Positions 1 through 5,778 of a stretch of 5,980 nucleotides of DNA are shown piece after piece. Under the pieces are notes generated by a model, which saw nothing but the letters and a program-made list of their open reading frames with translations, was not told the DNA's origin and did no database searches. A program made the translations under genes and the position numbers. Location: the NCBI GenBank assembly GCA_017399515.1, contig JAFQBZ010000143.1, forward strand, positions 1 through 5,980. The letters run 5' to 3'. Source of the stretch: Clostridia bacterium. GTDB taxonomy: Bacteria > Bacillota > Clostridia > Christensenellales > UBA1242. Position 1 is the stretch's first letter. Each line of letters begins with the position of its first letter.

Positions 1-11
1 AAATTGCATAA

Positions 12-164
12 ATTGCACAAAGTTCAAAAGAAAGTTTCACTGCACTGTTAGAAGCGGAAAGTAACCCTGACAAAACTTGTGTTGGGTCAAAAAGACAAAT
101 TGCAACAATGCTTGAAATGAAAAGAATTATCCAAATTTTATTCATAATAAATTTTATGAAATAA
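12..164 (+). pseudogene. Possible 3' end of an unrecognised gene, or a remnant
   Basis: This frame is open from 12 to the TAA at 162-164 and has codon choices like the real genes nearby (AGA, TCA, GCA, CTT, GAA). It encodes about 50 residues containing the stretch ESFTALLEAESNPDKTC followed by VGSKRQIATMLEMKRII. An in-frame TAA at 9-11 blocks extension to the left, and the only in-frame ATG lies late, at 108. The fragment is therefore either the tail of a frameshifted or decayed gene, the downstream part of a frameshift product, or a chance open frame. I do not recognise the family. It ends 24 bases before tatD, in the same orientation. Confidence 0.3.
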
Positions 165-188
165 AAGTTAGTTTTATGAGGCAAAATT

Positions 189-950
189 ATGATTGATACA
201 CATGCACACTTGCTTAGTTTTAAAGATGTTGATGAGATAATAAGGTCAATGGAAGATGATGAACTTGAATATATTGTGAATATTGGAACAACTGTTAAAG
301 ATTCAAAAAAAGGAATAAGACTTGCAGAAAACTATGAAAGAGTTTACACAACAGTTGGCATATACCCAGAGTTTTCACTTAATGTAAAAGAAGAAGATTT
401 AAAAGTGATTGAAGAACTTGCAAAGCATGAAAAAGTTGTTGCAATTGGAGAGATTGGTCTTGATTATCACAGACCTGAACATGATAAAAAATCTCAAAGA
501 GAATTATTTATTCGTCAACTTGAAATTGCTGACAGGCTGGGTCTTCCATTTTGTATACATTGCAGAAATGCCGCTGATGATGTTTATGAAATTTTGTTAG
601 AAAACAAACACTTGATAAATCATGGTGGGTTGATGCACTGCTATAGTGAAGGTAAAGAATATGTGCAAAAATTTTTGAGTCTTGGATTACATATCAGTTT
701 TTCAGGAGCAATTACTTTTAAAAAGAATGATAGGTCATTTTTAAAAGATATTCCACTTGATAAAATTTTGGTTGAAACTGATGCCCCTTATCTTTCGCCG
801 GAACCTTTTAGGGGAAAAGAAAACAGACCAGAAAGAGTTAGAGTGACAGCGAAAAAAATTGCTGATGAACTTGAAATAGATTATCGTGAGTTTGAAAAAC
901 AAGTTTCAAAAAACGCAAAAGAGTTCTATTTTAAGATAAAAAACATATAA
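189..950 (+). CDS. tatD: TatD family metal-dependent hydrolase (putative DNase/exonuclease)
   Basis: A 253-residue cytoplasmic TatD-family enzyme, close to the usual family length of about 255. The family has an amidohydrolase-like TIM barrel with divalent metals, and characterised members act as 3'-5' DNA/RNA exonucleases. The expected metal ligands are all visible: the HxH pair H5 and H7 in the N-terminal MIDTHAHL, E88 in GEIGLDYHR, H124 in IHCRNA, H150 in MHCYSEG, and D198 in ETDAPYLSPEPFRGK. The C-terminal ENRP signature is also present (211-214). The start at 189 is supported by GAGG at 178-181 with a 7-base spacer and by the family's habit of beginning right at the HxH motif. It lies 24 bases upstream of ksgA and is probably co-transcribed with it. 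The actual substrate is not shown by the sequence, since TatD, YcfH/YabD and related paralogues share these motifs. Confidence 0.95.
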   Translation: MIDTHAHLLSFKDVDEIIRSMEDDELEYIVNIGTTVKDSKKGIRLAENYERVYTTVGIYPEFSLNVKEEDLKVIEELAKHEKVVAIGEIGLDYHRPEHDKKSQRELFIRQLEIADRLGLPFCIHCRNAADDVYEILLENKHLINHGGLMHCYSEGKEYVQKFLSLGLHISFSGAITFKKNDRSFLKDIPLDKILVETDAPYLSPEPFRGKENRPERVRVTAKKIADELEIDYREFEKQVSKNAKEFYFKIKNI

Positions 951-974
951 AAACAATAAAAAGGTGCAAAAATT

Positions 975-1766
975 ATGGAAAAATTTGATTTTAAAAAGAA
1001 ATTTGGTCAAAACTTTTTAAAAGACGCAAATCTGCTTTCACAAATTGTTGAAAAAGCAGGGGTGACTGCTGAAGATGTTGTTGTTGAGATTGGTGCAGGC
1101 AAAGGTGCTCTTACAGAAGTTCTTTCAAAAAACGCAAAAAAGGTTTATTCTTTTGAAATTGATAGTGAATTATTTGAGTTTTTGGGTGAAAAATTTAATA
1201 ATACAAATGTTCAAATGATTTTTAAAGATGTTATGAAAGTGACAGATGATGAACTTAATGAAATGGTTGGTGGAAAGTTTAAACTTGTTGCAAACCTTCC
1301 TTATTATGTTACATCGCCAATCATCACAAGGTTTTTGCAAAATGAAAATATGGAGTCACTTACCGTTATGGTTCAAGAAGAAGTTGCTGACAGAATTGTT
1401 GCTTCGCCAAAAACAAAAGATTATGGTGTGCTTACTGTTATTTGTCAAATTTTTGGGGAACCTAAAAAGGCAATAAGAGTTAACAGAAAAATGTTTTATC
1501 CTGTGCCTAATGTTGATTCGGCGGTTGTTCGAATTGACAAAAAGGAAGCACTTGTTGAAGACTTTTCAAAATTTATTTCATTTGTGAAACAAGCGTTTTC
1601 AATGCGAAGAAAAAAACTTTCAACAAATCTTGAAACATCAAAACTTAAAAAAGGTGAAATTGAGAAACTTCTTTTAGAAAACGGTTTTAGTGAAATGACC
1701 AGAGCAGAAGAATTATCTATTGAAGATTTCAAAAAATTGTATAATTTATTTAGTGGCAAAATGTAA
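975..1766 (+). CDS. ksgA: 16S rRNA (adenine1518-N6/adenine1519-N6)-dimethyltransferase KsgA/RsmA
   Basis: A 263-residue SAM-dependent methyltransferase of normal length. In the known family it dimethylates two adjacent adenines in the loop of the 3'-terminal 16S rRNA helix during late small-subunit assembly; loss of it gives kasugamycin resistance. Visible motifs are KKKFGQNFL (7-15) at the N-terminus, the SAM-binding EIGAGKG (38-44), acidic E61 in FEID at the end of strand 2, D85 in FKDV, and the catalytic NLPYYV (107-112, motif IV). FYPVPNVDS (174-182) and the C-terminal FSMRRKKLSTNL (208-219) are typical of KsgA. The start at 975 has AAGGTG at 961-966 and places the FGQNFL motif correctly. 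It follows tatD by 24 bases with no intervening rnmV. No strong terminator follows it, only weak structure in 1775-1831. Confidence 0.97.
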   Translation: MEKFDFKKKFGQNFLKDANLLSQIVEKAGVTAEDVVVEIGAGKGALTEVLSKNAKKVYSFEIDSELFEFLGEKFNNTNVQMIFKDVMKVTDDELNEMVGGKFKLVANLPYYVTSPIITRFLQNENMESLTVMVQEEVADRIVASPKTKDYGVLTVICQIFGEPKKAIRVNRKMFYPVPNVDSAVVRIDKKEALVEDFSKFISFVKQAFSMRRKKLSTNLETSKLKKGEIEKLLLENGFSEMTRAEELSIEDFKKLYNLFSGKM

Positions 1767-1774
1767 TAGTAAAT

Positions 1775-1831
1775 GGTGTTTTCATTAAAATTTGATATAC
1801 CAAATTATTGGTTTTAAACTTAAAAAACGCC
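1775..1831 (+). other. Weakly structured region after ksgA
   Basis: GGTGTTTT (1775-1782) can pair with AAAACGCC (1824-1831) using one G-U pair, enclosing an inner hairpin AATTTG/CAAATT (1789-1794 with 1801-1806, six-base loop). No U-run follows, so this is at best a weak terminator for the tatD-ksgA transcript. It ends one base before the -35 element of the next promoter. Confidence 0.25.
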
Positions 1832-1859
1832 TTGACAAAGAGAGTCAAACATTTATAAT
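1832..1859 (+). promoter_or_regulatory. Consensus sigma-A promoter of the lipoprotein gene
   Basis: A perfect -35 TTGACA (1832-1837) and a perfect -10 TATAAT (1854-1859) are separated by 16 bases. Transcription would start near 1866, giving a leader of roughly 60 bases before the ATG at 1925. The match is the best in the window and suggests strong constitutive expression. Confidence 0.85.
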
Positions 1860-1883
1860 AATATTGAAGTAAAATTATACTTA

Positions 1884-1909
1884 AATTTGAAAGAAAAAAC
1901 TTTCAAGTT
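1884..1909 (+). promoter_or_regulatory. Leader hairpin in the lipoprotein 5' UTR
   Basis: AATTTGAAAG (1884-1893) pairs with CTTTCAAGTT (1900-1909) across a six-A loop, giving a 10-bp stem with one G-U pair. No U-run follows, so it is not an intrinsic terminator. It ends six bases before the GAGGG ribosome binding site (1916-1920), so it could protect the mRNA 5' end or tune initiation. This role is inferred from position only. Confidence 0.5.
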
Positions 1910-1924
1910 AAACATGAGGGCTTT

Positions 1925-3391
1925 ATGAAGAAAATTTTAAAACTTACACTTTCAGTTGCACTTGCATTTGTTTGCATTTTTTCATTCACTGCGTGCAAAA
2001 AGAAAGTTTCAGACACAACTGTAGACACATCTAAAGTTTTATCTGTTAATGGGGTTAACACTAATGGTGGAATGACTGTTGTTCATGATGGTTATTTATA
2101 CTTTATTAACGGTGTTAAAAACAATGATGGAACAACTTTAGAAGATAACACTCAAGCAGCAATTTGCAGAGTTAAATTTAATGCATCAACAAATGCGGTT
2201 GATGATGATACTTATGAAGTTGTTGTTGATAATCTTGTTGGTTATAAGAATGGTTCTATTCATTTCTTCGGTGATTATATGTATTACGCTACACCATGCA
2301 CTGACAAAAACAATAAGGCAACAGTTCTTTACAACAAGACAACATTTATGAGATATGACCTTGTAAATGAAAAGTCTTATGAAATTTACACAACTGTTAA
2401 AAATGATGCAGAAGAAACAATTTCTTATGCTTACTATGTTGTTGGTGACAATCTTTACTTGGTTGTTTACGAAAAGAACAATGCAACAATCACAAGTTTG
2501 AAAGTTGGCAAAGATGTTGAAACTGCTTATGTTTTAAGTGATGTAACATCATGCGTTCTTAGTGAAAACACAGGAAAGTGTGTAACAACCGGCGCTTCAA
2601 AAGATGCTAACAACTTTGTATTCTACACAAAAGCACATGAAGATGTAAGTTTAGACCCTGTTCAAACAGGAAACAAAGTTTACAGAACTGCTCCAAGTGC
2701 AAACACATCAGTTGAAGTTTATAAGGGTGGCGAAAGCATTTCTATTCTTTCAATTAGAAATGGTTCACTTGTTTATGCTTCAGGAACAAAACTTTATGCT
2801 AAAAAGATTGCTGGAACTGAAGCAGATTCTTTAACACTTGCAGATTCAAATGTTATTGATCATAAATATTCTTCAGACACAAGTTATATGTTCATTGAAA
2901 ACACTGATGGTTCAATTTCAGTTTTATTCTATGATTCAAAAGCATACAACTTAAACATCATTACTTGGAAAGATTCAGTTCTTGAAACCGTTACAATTCA
3001 AGAATTCACAAGTGATGATAAGTTTGAATTTATCACTATTGCAAAAATAACAGAAACAGAAGAACCAGCAAACGAAGGCGATGACCCAATCACTCATGAA
3101 GTTACCAATTTGATTTATATCAACAACAAAAAACTTTATAAGATTGAAATTGCTTTTGATGGTGATTATTCAGAATCAGTTTTTGCTGAACCAATTCTTC
3201 TTACAAACTCAGAAGTTTCAAGCGCAACAGGCTTGATTGTTCCAGAAGTTATTGGTGATTATATTTATGTTATGTCTTCACTTGATTCAAAAACATATCT
3301 TCACAGAACAGATATTACTATTGAAGTTAATGCTTCAGAACTCGAAGAAGATGATGACAAAAAAGCAACATTCATTGGAATTAAAGAATAA
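1925..3391 (+). CDS. Putative secreted lipoprotein with beta-propeller-like repeats
   Basis: A 488-residue protein with a classic lipoprotein signal: MKKILK, a hydrophobic core (7-21), and the lipobox FTAC with C24 as the lipidated residue, then KKK. It should be anchored to the outer face of the cytoplasmic membrane. The mature part shows a recurring G/N-D-x-[LMI]-Y-[FVY] strand motif: DGYLYFING (55-63), GDYMYYATP (116-124), GDNLYLVVYE (174-183), NNFVFYTK (229-236), NGSLVYASGTKLYAKKI (279-295), NKKLYKIEI (401-409), and GDYIYVMSSLDSKTYLHR (444-461). About seven such units fit a beta-propeller, as in DUF5050-like proteins, but this is a pattern inference. The C-terminal tail is acidic (471-478). 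No catalytic motif is visible, so binding or a cell-surface role is as likely as any enzyme activity. It has its own promoter and terminator, so it is monocistronic. GAGGG lies 4 bases before the ATG. Confidence 0.85.
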   Translation: MKKILKLTLSVALAFVCIFSFTACKKKVSDTTVDTSKVLSVNGVNTNGGMTVVHDGYLYFINGVKNNDGTTLEDNTQAAICRVKFNASTNAVDDDTYEVVVDNLVGYKNGSIHFFGDYMYYATPCTDKNNKATVLYNKTTFMRYDLVNEKSYEIYTTVKNDAEETISYAYYVVGDNLYLVVYEKNNATITSLKVGKDVETAYVLSDVTSCVLSENTGKCVTTGASKDANNFVFYTKAHEDVSLDPVQTGNKVYRTAPSANTSVEVYKGGESISILSIRNGSLVYASGTKLYAKKIAGTEADSLTLADSNVIDHKYSSDTSYMFIENTDGSISVLFYDSKAYNLNIITWKDSVLETVTIQEFTSDDKFEFITIAKITETEEPANEGDDPITHEVTNLIYINNKKLYKIEIAFDGDYSESVFAEPILLTNSEVSSATGLIVPEVIGDYIYVMSSLDSKTYLHRTDITIEVNASELEEDDDKKATFIGIKE

Positions 3392-3392
3392 T

Positions 3393-3419
3393 AAAAAACA
3401 GGGGAAACCCTGTTTTTTT
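3393..3419 (+). terminator. Strong intrinsic terminator after the lipoprotein gene
   Basis: A-run plus CAGGG (3393-3403) pairs with CCCTG plus T-run (3408-3418), an 11-bp stem capped by a GAAA tetraloop (3404-3407) and followed by a seven-T run. It begins one base after the TAA stop. The A-run on the 5' side means it may also work from the opposite strand. Confidence 0.93.
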
Positions 3420-3435
3420 GTGCATTAAATTTGGC

Positions 3436-3466
3436 AAAAAGAAAACCCTTGCTTGATTAGCAAGGG
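3436..3466 (-). terminator. Intrinsic terminator of the minus-strand DUF4364-TSCPD operon
   Basis: CCCTTGCT (3446-3453) pairs with AGCAAGGG (3459-3466) in an 8-bp stem with a five-base loop. Read on the minus strand the hairpin is followed by TTTTCTTTTT (3445-3436), and it lies 5 bases after the TSCPD gene stop. On the plus strand the downstream T-run is shorter, so the main direction is minus. It sits back to back with the lipoprotein terminator between convergent genes. Confidence 0.85.
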
Positions 3467-3471
3467 AATTT

Positions 3472-3717
3472 TTAATGAGTTTCTTTATAATTTTTAAGTG
3501 CTTTAGCAAGTTGGTCTGGGCAAGATGTATTGTTTCTGCACTTGATTCCTTCTAAAAGGGAAATAACTTCATCAATAGGTCTGTTTGTTGCAAGTTTTGA
3601 AACACCTTGAGTGTTTCCTGCACAACCACCAATGAACTTAACGCTTTTTAAAATGTTGCCATCAACTTCAAATTCAATGGTTCTTGAACAAACACCTGTG
3701 GTTTTATAACTTTCCAT
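3472..3717 (-). CDS. Small TSCPD-domain protein (TIGR03905-like)
   Basis: An 81-residue protein matching the small stand-alone TSCPD family (TIGR03905-type), whose function is unknown. The same domain occurs at the C-terminus of some B12-dependent ribonucleotide reductases. From the chosen start, the landmarks are YKTTGVCSRTIEFEV (4-18), FIGGCAGNTQGVSKL (28-42), and IKCRNNTSCPDQLA (58-71). Cysteines C10, C32, C60 and C66 are spaced as a possible metal site, which is an inference. The ATG at 3717 is preferred over the upstream TTG at 3732 and ATG at 3729. It has GGAGAG four bases upstream, begins one base after the DUF4364 stop, and gives the YKTxGVCS N-terminus usual for the family. Translation is probably coupled to the gene before it. 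Confidence 0.88.
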   Translation of the reverse strand: MESYKTTGVCSRTIEFEVDGNILKSVKFIGGCAGNTQGVSKLATNRPIDEVISLLEGIKCRNNTSCPDQLAKALKNYKETH

Positions 3718-3718
3718 A

Positions 3719-4237
3719 TTACTCTCCATCAATCAAAATTTTATATAAATCACCATAAACTTCGCTGGCTGCGTTGTCCCACTTTTTGTAAACAGTTGTG
3801 GCTTCAGCACGGTTTGCAACATTTAAAACAATTTCGAGTTTTGTGCTTGTTGGGTCAGTGATTTTAAGTCTAACGGTGTATGTGCCGTCTTTATTTTTGA
3901 AATAGTCTTTGAAATATTCTTGCTTTCTTTTAAAAGTTTGACGGTTTTTTCTTATAAAAGCCCTGATTTCATCTCTTATTGATGATGGAACTTTCATAAA
4001 AAAGTATGACACGCAGTTGCGACCTTCTTGAGTAATTTTGTAATACTCTGAATTTCCGTTGCCGGTTGTGGCTAAGAATCTTGCGTCAACAAGTTCAGGA
4101 AGCGCCTCGGTTAGTGTCATATATGACAGCCAATTGTTTTGGCTGCAACACATTTCGTTTAAAGTTTCGGCTGTAACGGGAATTTCCATCTGGTCAAAAA
4201 CATATAATAAAATCAATTTACTAACAGTTGAGTCCAT
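3719..4237 (-). CDS. DUF4364 family winged-helix protein
   Basis: A 172-residue protein resembling the DUF4364 family (PF14277) of Firmicutes, which has a winged-helix N-terminus and no assigned function. Residues 5-80 show the expected order: KLILLYVFDQMEIPVT (7-22, helix 1), LNEMC (26-30), YMTLTEALPELVDARFL (39-55, recognition region), and the wing-like EYYKITQEGRNCVSYF (64-79). Residues 82-117 are basic and helical, and a beta-rich segment TYTVRLKITDPTSTKLEIVLNVA (119-141) follows, with a C-terminal helix. The start is an ATG with AAGGA (4248-4244) six bases upstream. It is the first gene of a two-gene minus-strand operon with the TSCPD gene, transcribed away from the 4402 operon. The fold suggests DNA binding, and the palindromes at 4254-4275 would be a natural site for self-regulation, but no target is shown. 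Confidence 0.85.
   Translation of the reverse strand: MDSTVSKLILLYVFDQMEIPVTAETLNEMCCSQNNWLSYMTLTEALPELVDARFLATTGNGNSEYYKITQEGRNCVSYFFMKVPSSIRDEIRAFIRKNRQTFKRKQEYFKDYFKNKDGTYTVRLKITDPTSTKLEIVLNVANRAEATTVYKKWDNAASEVYGDLYKILIDGE
3722..3727 (-). promoter_or_regulatory. Ribosome binding site that decides the TSCPD start
   Basis: On the minus strand GGAGAG lies inside the last codons of the DUF4364 gene, four bases before the ATG at 3717-3715. The DUF4364 stop TAA (3721-3719) falls in the spacer. This supports the shorter start and translational coupling. Confidence 0.75.
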
Positions 4238-4253
4238 AAAAAATCCTTAAAAT

Positions 4254-4275
4254 ATATAGTGATATAACTATATCA
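4254..4275. promoter_or_regulatory. Overlapping palindromes, candidate operator in the divergent region
   Basis: Two perfect inverted repeats overlap here. ATATAGT (4254-4260) is inverted as ACTATAT (4267-4273) with a six-base spacer. TGATATA (4260-4266) is inverted as TATATCA (4269-4275) with a two-base spacer. They lie 17-38 bases upstream of the DUF4364 ATG and overlap a minus-strand -10-like TATGAT (4277-4272). No good -35 is visible for that -10. The arrangement suits a repressor site, possibly for the DUF4364 winged-helix protein itself. AT-rich DNA forms such dyads by chance more easily, so this is moderate evidence. Confidence 0.45.
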
Positions 4276-4353
4276 TAGAAAAGAAAAAAAATAAATACTT
4301 TAAACGCAAAATAAAATTTTTATGCAAGTTTTTTTTAATGAGTTAAAATTTTG

Positions 4354-4382
4354 TTGTGTTATTTTCGTTCGTTTGTTATATT
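4354..4382 (+). promoter_or_regulatory. Possible promoter of the 4402 operon
   Basis: TTGTGT (4354-4359) and TATATT (4377-4382) are spaced by 17 bases, with four and five matches to the sigma-A consensus. Transcription would start near 4389, giving a very short leader before the ribosome binding site at 4391-4397. The -35 is imperfect, so confidence is limited. Confidence 0.4.
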
Positions 4383-4390
4383 ATTATTGT

Positions 4391-4397
4391 GGGTGAG
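4391..4397 (+). promoter_or_regulatory. Ribosome binding site that decides the 4402 start
   Basis: GGGTGAG lies four bases before the ATG at 4402. The frame is open further upstream to a TTG at 4351, but that stretch (LCYFRSFVILLLW) has no upstream Shine-Dalgarno sequence and overlaps the candidate promoter. The ATG is therefore the better start. Confidence 0.65.
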
Positions 4398-4401
4398 AGT
4401 G

Positions 4402-5148
4402 ATGACAAACGAAAAAAAATTAGAGAATATTCAAGAGTTTTTGATTAGTGTCAAGAATATGCTTGAATCGAAATATATTCTTGTTGATAGAAGAGTTTCT
4501 GATATTCTTCGTTCAATTGCAAATACTAACGATGTTTATAACCTTATTGCTGAATGTATGATTAACTTCGATTTTGGTTATGAATGGCGTAAGGCAACAA
4601 GTGGAAACTTTTTAAGGCTTCCTGAAACCGATTCGAAAAAAATAGCATTCATATTTTGTATGCTTAACAACATTGACGACAGAAAACTTGATATCACTGA
4701 AATTTTGGAAAGATATTTTTCTTATGACCTTGCATATTCGTCTTATGACCAATTTTGCAGGTATGTGATTGTTGAGTTTAGAAGACTTATTTTAAAACTT
4801 TTAAACATTGAAATTCCTGCGCCAAAGCCTGTAAAATTTAGGGCTCCAGAAATTGAAGTGTTAGAAGAAAAACACGAAACTGATGATTTTGAAAAACTTT
4901 CAATAGTGCTTCGTGAATTTATTAAATTTTTAGGGGAACAGAAAAAACTTAAAAATTGTTTAATGCAAAAATATGACCTTATTGCAGTTGCTTCAACCTT
5001 TGAACAGGTTGCAAGAAACAAACAAGTTGAATATTTTTATGCATTTTTAGTAACTTTAAATTCAGTATCTCCAAAGAATAAAGAGATTCGAATTATGCTT
5101 GCAGATATAAATAAATTTGCAAGTTCACTTATTTCAAAAGGAAAGTAG
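4402..5148 (+). CDS. Hypothetical protein, largely helical, two-part
   Basis: A 248-residue protein that I do not recognise. There is no signal peptide or transmembrane segment, so it is probably cytoplasmic. Residues 1-136 look helical, with hydrophobic/aromatic patches such as IAFIFCMLNNI (81-91) and CRYVIVEFRRLILKLLNI (119-136). A proline-containing, acidic linker follows (IPAPKPVKFRAPEIEVLEEKHETDD, read from 138 to 162). A second helical part spans 163-245, including LSIVLREFIKFLG (166-178) and YFYAFLVTLNSV (211-222). No catalytic or nucleotide-binding motif is visible. Codon use matches the neighbours, so there is no sign of recent transfer. The stop TAG overlaps the ribosome binding site of the next gene, 8 bases downstream, so the two are almost certainly co-expressed. 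Divergent to the DUF4364 operon. Confidence 0.8.
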   Translation: MTNEKKLENIQEFLISVKNMLESKYILVDRRVSDILRSIANTNDVYNLIAECMINFDFGYEWRKATSGNFLRLPETDSKKIAFIFCMLNNIDDRKLDITEILERYFSYDLAYSSYDQFCRYVIVEFRRLILKLLNIEIPAPKPVKFRAPEIEVLEEKHETDDFEKLSIVLREFIKFLGEQKKLKNCLMQKYDLIAVASTFEQVARNKQVEYFYAFLVTLNSVSPKNKEIRIMLADINKFASSLISKGK

Positions 5149-5156
5149 GGGTTATT

Positions 5157-5555
5157 ATGGAAGAAGAGGTAGTTCTTGCAAACTATACCGATGAAGAACT
5201 TTTAGATGCAAAGCAAAAACTTGAAATCGAGTATGGAAAATATGTTGATGAATGGGCACGCGAAGTGGCTTATTTGATTAATGAAAAAAATGTTGATCCT
5301 TATTCATATTGGGGCGAAAAGAAAGTTAAAAAGGTAACAAAAAAATACACAAACATCACTTCAGACATTCAACTTGCTCTTGAGAAACTTGCCGTTGAAC
5401 TTCAAAAGAGAGATAATTATAACTTTGAGCAAAGTTTCATTGGTGGTAAAAGTTATTTTGACGAAACCTTAACAGAAAAAGAGTTCTTTGAAAAAGAACA
5501 ACTTAAAACTTTGAAATATAGAAAGTTAATCGGTCAAGAAGAAGATGATGAATAA
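5157..5555 (+). CDS. Hypothetical small acidic coiled-coil-like protein
   Basis: A 132-residue protein that I do not recognise. It has no cysteine, no signal peptide and no membrane segment. Residues 11-43 (TDEELLDAKQKLE and on to YLINEK) and 65-86 look like amphipathic helices that could form a coiled coil. Between them lies DPYSYWGEKKVKKVTKKY (47-64), with a basic cluster. The C-terminal part (103-132) is rich in E, K and D and ends in EEDDE. The start at 5157 has AGGGG (5147-5151), which overlaps the TAG of the gene before it, so translation is probably coupled. Partnership with the 248-residue protein is a reasonable inference from this coupling. Codon use matches the neighbours. Confidence 0.8.
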   Translation: MEEEVVLANYTDEELLDAKQKLEIEYGKYVDEWAREVAYLINEKNVDPYSYWGEKKVKKVTKKYTNITSDIQLALEKLAVELQKRDNYNFEQSFIGGKSYFDETLTEKEFFEKEQLKTLKYRKLIGQEEDDE

Positions 5556-5585
5556 TTTTTGTGTTAACAACAAAAATTTATTTTT
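5554..5585 (+). terminator. Weak AT-rich terminator-like hairpin after the 5157 gene
   Basis: AATTTTTGT (5554-5562) pairs with ACAAAAATT (5570-5578), a 9-bp stem with a seven-base loop GTTAACA. It begins inside the stop codon and is followed by a broken T-run (5577-5585). With only one G-C pair the stem is weak, so some read-through towards the tRNA gene is likely. Confidence 0.4.
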
Positions 5586-5593
5586 AAAAAACA

Positions 5594-5622
5594 TTGCATT
5601 GTAAATATTTTTATGCTATAAT
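5594..5622 (+). promoter_or_regulatory. Extended -10 promoter of the tRNA-Glu gene
   Basis: TTGCAT (5594-5599) and a perfect TATAAT (5617-5622) are spaced by 17 bases, and TGC directly precedes the -10 (5614-5616), making it an extended -10 element. Transcription would start near 5629, leaving about eight bases of 5' leader for RNase P removal. Confidence 0.85.
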
Positions 5623-5636
5623 GCCAATGTTGATAT

Positions 5637-5711
5637 GGCATCATAGTCTAGCGGTTAGGACACACGCCTCTCACGCGTGGGACCGGAGTTCGATTCTCCG
5701 TGGTGCTACCA
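5637..5711 (+). tRNA. tRNA-Glu (anticodon CTC)
   Basis: The sequence folds into a full cloverleaf. Acceptor GGCATCA (5637-5643) pairs with TGGTGCT (5701-5707). The D stem is GTCT/GGAC (5646-5649, 5658-5661) with loop AGCGGTTA. The anticodon stem is CACGC/GCGTG (5663-5667, 5675-5679) with loop CTCTCAC and anticodon CTC at 5670-5672. A four-base variable region and the T stem CGGAG/CTCCG (5684-5688, 5696-5700) with loop TTCGATT follow. The discriminator is A5708 and the CCA end is encoded (5709-5711). CTC reads the glutamate codon GAG, which is much rarer than GAA in the genes of this window. Two acceptor pairs are G-U type (G1-U72 and U5-G68), the first of which is unusual. The gene stands alone between its own promoter and terminator. 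Confidence 0.95.
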
Positions 5712-5717
5712 ATAATA

Positions 5718-5749
5718 AAAAAAGGAAGAACGAAGGTTCTTCCTTTTTT
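5718..5749 (+). terminator. Intrinsic terminator of the tRNA-Glu gene
   Basis: Six A plus GGAAGAAC (5718-5731) pairs perfectly with GTTCTTCC plus six T (5736-5749), a 14-bp stem with loop GAAG. It begins seven bases after the CCA end. The hairpin core is part of the 54-bp direct repeat. Confidence 0.92.
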
Positions 5750-5778
5750 GTTGCAGCACGACAAGAAAAAGAACTTGC
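5725..5778 (+). repeat. Direct repeat, copy 1 (54 bp)
   Basis: This segment recurs at 5926-5979 with a single mismatch (G5735 against A5936), an offset of 201 bases. It runs from the core of the tRNA terminator hairpin through TTGCAGCACGACAAG to the first arm of the hairpin at 5771. In this copy a G-rich, non-AT stretch follows (5791-5818). There is no open frame with a credible start in it. Confidence 0.9.

Noticed and set aside
1496..1759. Minus-strand open frame inside ksgA
   Set aside because: It lies wholly within a well-supported gene and has no ribosome binding site or family likeness.
4351..4401. Upstream TTG start for the 4402 gene
   Set aside because: No Shine-Dalgarno precedes it, and the added residues overlap the likely promoter; the ATG at 4402 has GGGTGAG upstream.
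4743..5021. Minus-strand open frame inside the 4402 gene
   Set aside because: It is a shadow of the plus-strand gene, whose codon use and start signals are better.
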